Positions 10,205 to 15,240 of a DNA stretch of 15,240 nucleotides are shown in pieces; the first letter of the stretch is position 1, and each line of letters begins with the position of its first letter. A program made the position numbers and the translations under genes. The notes beneath the pieces were generated by a model, which searched no databases, was not told the DNA's origin, and worked only from the letters and a program-made list of their open reading frames with translations. The stretch is taken from NCBI GenBank assembly GCA_000827265.1, contig KN834774.1:300505-315744 (forward strand), written 5' to 3'. Source of the DNA: Collybiopsis luxurians FD-317 M1. Lineage: Eukaryota; Basidiomycota; Agaricomycetes; Agaricales; Omphalotaceae.

Positions 10205-10262
10205 CTCCTTTCAAAAGTACCTGGATTCCATTCTTTCGCTACCCAAAGCACTTCCCGACGCT

Positions 10263-10994
10263 ATGCCTTCTGCTCCCAAGATGCTCAAATCAAACTCAGC
10301 ACTGTACTTGGCTGAGTCTTGTGCGGCATGCATTCTGAATGTTTGAACAAAATTCGTATGTCACCCAGTTCTCTCATCTAGTTGTAGTTTTGCTAACCTA
10401 TATCAATAGTGATGTCATGCGGTAGTCAAATATGTCAAGTTCACATTCAAAAACACTGATAAATCGCAGATCTGCCCCCTCTGCTCTCTATATGAGTTCT
10501 CTGAGCACCAGGTCATTTTCGAATGGGATGGTCGCAATCACATGTGGTTACTGTCCTATGCTTGTCAAGTCATCCCACTAGCATGTTTACACAATGGTCA
10601 AGTCACCCAAGTGTGCTTTGAATGCTGGGCTGCAAATCTCGAATGTTTCACTCACACTTTCAATGGTGTTCTGAATATTCCATTGCCTCCAAAAACCTGC
10701 GCCCAATGGCTTCAGGTATATGACCCTGAAGGCTGTAATCTTATGGTTCAGCACCTCCTTGGTGTCCTCCGTGAAATATTCAAGTCCATAAGCGTCAGAG
10801 ACTTTGAATGGGCTCCTTTACAGCAAGCATACAAGGCTCGCTTCCCTATGTATTGGTGGAAGCTCAGTATCATTGAGTGGGAGGTGCATGATAGTGAGAT
10901 CAAAGCCATTGACAAAAGGCATTTGGATTATGACAAGAAAAGGGGTGATTGGTTCTTCATTGATTCTGGTAAATTTTTAAAGGATATAGTCTAG
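10263..10994 (+). pseudogene. Gene D: Cys-rich uncharacterised protein, paralogue of gene C, with two in-frame TGA
   Basis: Not recognised. Two exons, 10263-10355 and 10410-10994, are split by a 54-nt intron with a GTATGT donor, a TTGCTAACC branch site and an AATAG acceptor. The model has about 225 codons and ends at TAG. The N-terminal half has several Cys/His pairs that could bind zinc: CAAC, CHAV, CPLC, then CFECWAANLEC. The segment FEWDGRNHMWLL is distinctive. The C-terminal half matches gene C in length and key residues (DPEG, HLLGVLRE, FEWAPLQQAYKARF). In-frame TGA at 10344-10346 and 10410-10412 break the reading frame. The second is the first codon after the intron, so a different splice choice could avoid it. 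A TATA box and the shared motif lie upstream. Confidence 0.5.
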
Positions 10995-11368
10995 CATTTT
11001 ACTGTACCAAATCAGTTTGAAGTTTATTCCATTAAATAAGACTATGCTAGGTATACTATTAGAATGTTCGATAGAAAAACTTTGCTATACCATGCTTTGG
11101 CTTTCCCAATTTAGACAGGAACCCAATAATAATAATATACATGATCTGTTTTGGTACTGAAACAATTGCCCCTTTTCATCCAAGTATACGATGCTGAGCC
11201 ATTTTTGTTATGCGCTGTAAGCTAGCCAATTGTCATATATGTGGTTTGTGGTCCAAAATGACCTTAAACTAGCACCGTCAAGACTTGTGCACCTTTCCTT
11301 TGTTCCTCCATAATATCCCATTCCTCTTCTCCAGATACCCCATACCAGCATTTTTCTGGCCTAGCCTC
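10995..11368. other. Spacer before the transposase
   Basis: AT-rich, no supported gene. It contains the 3' end of gene D and the transposase promoter. The only clear signal is the shared upstream motif at 11257-11271. I see no good TATA box; CATAATAT at 11308-11315 is a weak candidate. Confidence 0.4.
11257..11271 (+). promoter_or_regulatory. Shared upstream motif, copy 3 (transposase)
   Basis: AATGACCTTAAACTA, preceded by GTGGTC as in the gene D copy: 21 of 24 bp are the same over the longer block. It lies 97 bp before the putative transposase ATG. Confidence 0.55.
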
Positions 11369-14300
11369 ATGTCTGTATGCCCTTGACTTGGCAAAAAGAA
11401 AATCGCAACCCCTGCGCCTCCCACTGCCTCATCTTATGAGCTTAAATGAATCTCAAGCTCAGGACAACACAAACTCCATGATGAACCATTGGTTCTGCTC
11501 TCAATGGGTGTCACCTTAATGCAAAAGCCTGGACTTCTGAGAATTCCAGGACAGGTTGGAGTTAGAGGCAATTGACCTATTACTGAGGAAGATATTGCAT
11601 GAGCTGGAGCCACTGCCAGTGCGCCCCTCGCTGCTTCTCTCGATGGCAAGAGCTATGTGTTTACACCGGAGGTTGTATCACCCAGCAAACATCGTTCAAA
11701 ATGCCAGAAAACTTTGCAACAATGGATTGACAATGTTATACCATCGCTTTTGGATCCCTACCTTGAACTTCAAAGAAGGACCCAATCATTTTGATGCAAG
11801 AGTAGGTTGACAGCCGAAGCTGAATTATGTTCTTGCTGTCCTACTCAAAGCTTGTCAGTATGGGTAGTTCAATTTCATGGTATGTCTACAGGCTCATAAG
11901 TCTACCTCTCCTCACTAAGCAGTCCCCATTGTAGAACTGGAGAAGATAGAGCTCAAAGTATCAACTTGTGCTCCCGCCACTGTCCAACTGGTGCAGTGCG
12001 GGCTTTTTCCTTGCGCGCCAGTTTTTCCATCACTTGCTGTGGATATACAGGTATTGGATTTTGTTCAATGGCTCTTCCTTTGCATTGCACCTAACTACAC
12101 TGCTTGGTGTGCCACGGTGATCAACTTCTTGGGTGCACAAGGCTATTGTCTTCCTGGCGACAATCCCCTACAAAGAAGATTCACAAATGCACTGCAATGG
12201 TTTATCGCACTACATGATGCTGCCAACTCCAGGGTTCAGCTCCTCTTACATGATGTTCAAATAGGTCTTATTCCAGAAGCTCATGGACAACCTATGCAGC
12301 GAACGCCTGTATCTCATTGCTGAGAAAGCATACCATCACTGATTCCCATGAATGAAGAAGTGGCTGCTGATCCGCCTGAATCTAGTAAATGTCAAAATGG
12401 AGGATTGACTCGGTGTGTTCAATTTGTAGATGAAGTTGAGGACACTCCTTGTTCATGCAAGTGGGGGTGGTCTTCTGATGATGGGGCAGACAGCTCTGAG
12501 GAAATGGAGTCAACAATGCCACTACACCAACCGAGCGAATATCTGCGCTCAAGGTGTCTGCTTTGTTTTGGTGGATCCAAAATGTGAGCATTATGCCTAT
12601 GGATCCAGACTGGTTTACTGGCTTAACTGATTCTCTATTTAGCAAGAGCATCATTGTCTGTCTTGATGCCTGCTTTACTCAGAAGCACAATGCACAAAAA
12701 TCTGGCTGCAATCCCCCCCGGACCCATCCTCAGTCATTTTTTATTCCCAAATTGGAAGTCATGGCTTGGAAGATGCACGTCGACACTACTCAAAGCAGTA
12801 AGGAGTCTGCACGACCCACCAAGCGAAAGAAGCTGTCAAAAACTTCATTCACTTCTGATGAAGTTGACCATCTGGAAGATGGAATGCAAGTACCAAAATC
12901 CATCTTGGATGGGTGCTTGGCTAGCTTTACAGTGGCAGACAAGGCTCAAGTGAAAGGAAGTACCCAGTTTTTTGATGTTATGGCCCAGATGGCCATTTTG
13001 TGTTGTCACAACCGTCCACTTTGGGTTGTGAACATGAATACCCCTGGTGAAGCTCAGCATTACACCCTTGCTTTATTGGCAAAGCTATTCAAACACCTCC
13101 CACTGAGTGTAATCATTCGAATTCTGTATGATATTGTGTGCCAGCTGCATTGGAGTTGCATCAAGTGGGGCTTCCTTAAGCCTTACATGTCCCACACCAC
13201 TTTCTCAATCTCAATATTTCATGTGTTCAGTCATCAATGGCCTTGCCAAATAATTTATCATCTGTGCAAAACTATAGGTTATGGTTTATTGGATGGTGAA
13301 GGTGCTGAGAGACTTTGGCATTGTCTCAGTCAGTTAATTGCCTATGGGCAAGTAGCAGGGGTACAGTGGTCCTGTCCATGATTGTCTAGAGCTCATCGCT
13401 AATTTCTCTTTAGTTTCATGTCCGTATGTACCATCTCGATAGTCAGCTCAAGTTTGCAAATGAAGAGGGACTGTTCAAGCTGGGAGGCTGGCTGAGGTGC
13501 AAACTGTTTGCGTGCGATGCTAAATGGATGGAAGCAATGCAAGTTCTTGCAAGTTGCAGATGTGAAGAGCAAGTCCTCTACAATGAATGGAAGAAGCAAG
13601 TTCAGGTGCAGACAAAGCCACTTCCACATATGTTTCTGTCTCTCACATTGTAAATCTACTGAACTGTCTATTCACTAGGACAACACAAGAATCAAGGCAA
13701 AATTGCCATCGAAGAAGTTTTGCATCTATGGAAGAGCCATGACACTCTTCATGACAAAGTCTTCTACTTACACGACTTGATCATCAACCCCTCCACACCT
13801 GCATGGGATGTTGTGACTTATGAGCTTGAACTGCAATCGGCAAAAGAGAATTTGATGAAAATGGAAGTGCGCGTAGCAAAGAAAGAGCAAGATTTGGGAG
13901 CATCCGGCAATGATGCCATTCGCCACTTGCTGAACAGTACCTATCTCAACAAGCGCATGAATGCGTTGGCCCTACTGATGCAGATTCGGGAACACCTACG
14001 CAGTAGAAAATTTGAGCTTGATTGACTGGAACAATCATACCGAAAGCAACAAAGCGGTAAGTCCTCATGAGCCTCCCTTTGAACATAAACCTAGCTTTGG
14101 TCTTATCTTATCTTACCAGAACAACATATCAACAAGCACACACAAGACTCTGTGAGGCGATGAGAGCCAGCCATCGCCATCCTGGCACACAAGTATAACA
14201 CTTATTGTGAGGAATTGAAGTGCATTATCAACCAGCGTAAAGCTCCACGATCTGCCATTGCACTGAAACCTATTGACCTCAATAACCTCTTCAATCTTGA

Positions 14301-14814
14301 TGTCGATGATGATATTTGGTTAGACATAGGGTTTGGTTATGATGAAGATACTGCTCCCCCATTTTGGTTATCTAATGAACAAGTACAAAACAGTATTAGA
14401 GTGTTACTGGACTGGGATTGGTGTGCGGAAGAGCAGCGATACCTCCTGGCAGAGAGAGATGCAATGCAGGAGTGGTTTAGTGAAGAATGGCATGTAGTTA
14501 ATGCGGGAACAAGGAGCGTAGGTATGATTTGTCCCTGGAGGCTTTTTGAATTGCCAGATCCCAATCTCAAGTACCAGCTCAAATTACGAAAATGATGGTT
14601 ATGCCGATTGTATGCAACTTGGGAATGGGCATTTGTGGGTGTTCCAGCCAGTGATAAGCTACCCACATGGGGACCATCAGAGGAGGAGGTTTTTCAGGTG
14701 CATGGTGAGCTGGTGCTTGGTGGAGGTATAGATGCAGCGGATGAAGAAGGATTTGATGTTGAATTTGAGGCTGAAGCTGATGGATTGCTTACTGAACACT
14801 TGGATAGTTTGTGA
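11369..14814 (+). pseudogene. KDZ-family transposase, CxC1 type, decayed by in-frame TGA codons
   Basis: The exons are 11369-11879, 11923-12583, 12643-13360, 13414-13627, 13679-14056 and 14120-14814. All phases agree, giving 1,059 codons with the stop, a normal length for the family. The segments in order, as I recall CxC1-like KDZ proteins: a basic N-terminus (LGKKK); QWIDNVIPSLLDPYLEL; a Cys cluster (ELCSCCP); CGLFPCAPVFPSLAVDI; RRFTNALQWF; SRCLLCFGG; the RNase H-fold core with CLDACFTQK (Asp 12665-12667), LYDIVCQL (Asp 13130-13132) and DGEGAER (Glu near 13298-13309); then FELD, KAPRSAI, LDVDDDIW and an acidic tail. The catalytic-type residues are intact. Breaks are TGA at 11384, 11447, 11573, 11600, 11792, 12321, 14023, 14161 and 14593, plus a lost splice donor at 13628. 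The first exon (before about 11640) is the least certain part. The protein would excise and insert the element using the end arrays. Confidence 0.9.
13628..13678 (+). other. Transposase intron 4 with mutated donor (AT instead of GT)
   Basis: The exons join correctly in phase only if the intron begins with ATATGT at 13628 and ends with CACTAG at 13678 (51 nt, branch-like CTACTGAAC). That junction restores the family segment around TKPLP and KNQGK. The consensus donor would be GTATGT; the first base is G-to-A directly after a C, so the ancestral site was a CpG. It does not match the U12-type donor ATATCC. Splicing is expected to fail here. Confidence 0.7.
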
Positions 14815-14952
14815 GTTACACGGAACTATTGAGAGATGCAGAGTGAAGATTCTTTGTAACCATTGCATTTGGTATCATGATGTAAATTTTATTTCTAGGC
14901 ATTGATTTGTTATATCTCATTTGTGTGCAATAAGTGAAGTTCTTGGGCAAAT

Positions 14953-15150
14953 GGGCAGCTGCCAAAGTTAGAAATGATTTGCTGGGCAGCTTCCCAATCC
15001 GGAAATTAGGCGCTGGGCAGCTGCCGAAGTTAGAAATGATTTGCTGGGCAGCTGCCTGATCTGAAAATGGAAAACTGGGCAGCTGCCCAATTTGTAAGTG
15101 GTTTATGAGGCAGCTGCCTCAGTAAGCAATGATATGAGGGGCAGCTGCTT
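14953..15150. repeat. Right subterminal array: seven GGGCAGCTGCCC-type palindromes, 31-bp period
   Basis: Copies start at 14953, 14984, 15015, 15046, 15077, 15108 and 15139, every one exactly 31 bp apart. The core GGCAGCTGCC is kept in five of seven (TTCC in the second, TGCTT in the last). Spacers of the first and third copies are nearly the same (AAGTTAGAAATGATTTGCT). When reverse-complemented they resemble those of the left array (CATTT core, 12 of 19 positions in one comparison), so the two arrays are inverted relative to each other. The array begins 138 bp after the transposase stop and ends 90 bp before the window edge. Confidence 0.88.
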
Positions 15151-15240
15151 ATACATTGAGGTATACATTACATCAGTAACTTGTTCATTAAATATACATA
15201 AATATATAATTGAATTATTATTGAAATTATTAGAAAGAAG

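Larger units (their letters stand above)
9884..10262. other. Spacer between gene C and gene D with the gene D promoter
   Basis: AT-rich with no supported gene. A 63-codon plus-strand frame at 10124-10315 runs into gene D out of frame and is probably chance. The region carries the shared upstream motif (10107-10121) and a TATA box (10197-10204), described separately. Confidence 0.5.

Noticed and set aside
11369..14814. TGA read as a sense codon, or programmed readthrough, to explain intact frames
   Set aside because: CGA codons are still used, a splice donor is also lost by a CpG transition, one TAG is present, and genes C and D end at TAG. Mutation decay is simpler.
812..14814. A TET/JBP dioxygenase gene, reported in the literature as associated with fungal KDZ elements
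   Set aside because: I looked for the His-x-Asp, His and Arg pattern in the reconstructed proteins and saw nothing convincing.
643..15206. Direct similarity of about 50 bp between 643-695 and 15154-15206 (ATTGAGGT...CATT)
   Set aside because: Needs about six gaps in AT-rich DNA. Not convincing as a long terminal repeat or target duplication.
1..15240. CRISPR array, bacterial operons or LTR retrotransposon
   Set aside because: The 31-bp-period arrays have similar, not unique, spacers and flank a eukaryotic transposase. There is no reverse transcriptase, integrase or ribosome binding site pattern.

Overview
The window looks like fungal nuclear DNA, most likely from a mushroom-forming basidiomycete (Agaricomycetes). 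The signs are genes split by short introns of about 43-77 nt with GTATGT/GTGAGT-type donors and CTAAC/CTGA-like branch sites, a CxC1-type KDZ (Kyakuja-Dileera-Zisupton) transposase, and an Spt5-like NGN/KOW protein of a kind I recall as common in such genomes. I cannot name the species.

I read almost the whole window as one very large DNA transposon, at least 14.8 kb long. Each end carries an array of the palindrome GGGCAGCTGCCC at an exact 31-bp spacing: four copies at 352-456 and seven at 14953-15150. The spacers of the two arrays match only when one is reverse-complemented, as subterminal repeats of an inverted-end element would. A tRNA-like sequence (182-281) lies outside the left array. 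No clear terminal inverted repeat or target-site duplication was found by eye, so the exact ends are open.

Five genes lie between the arrays, in two divergent groups. Leftward: gene B (812-4426, uncharacterised, resembling proteins often found near KDZ elements) and an Spt5-like gene (4798-8233). Rightward: genes C (9045-9883) and D (10263-10994), an unrecognised pair of divergent paralogues, then the KDZ transposase (11369-14814). The divergent intergenic region holds a 263-bp near-perfect hairpin (8590-8852) and a G-quadruplex-type tract (9006-9027, minus strand). Three of the five genes share an upstream 15-bp motif (AATGACCTTAAACTA or close), 97-141 bp before the start codon, in the orientation of the gene.

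The element is inactivated in an unusual way. The transposase joins into six phase-consistent exons (1,059 codons with the stop) and keeps its catalytic-type Asp, Asp and Glu, but it has nine in-frame stops, all TGA, plus one intron donor changed from GT to AT. Gene B, the Spt5-like gene and gene D show the same pattern. I count 24 internal TGA, one TAG and no TAA. Where I can compare with the family from memory, the TGA replaces Arg, so the simplest reading is CGA-to-TGA decay at methylated CpG. Gene C alone has no internal stop. All gene models were built by eye and need transcript or homologue support.
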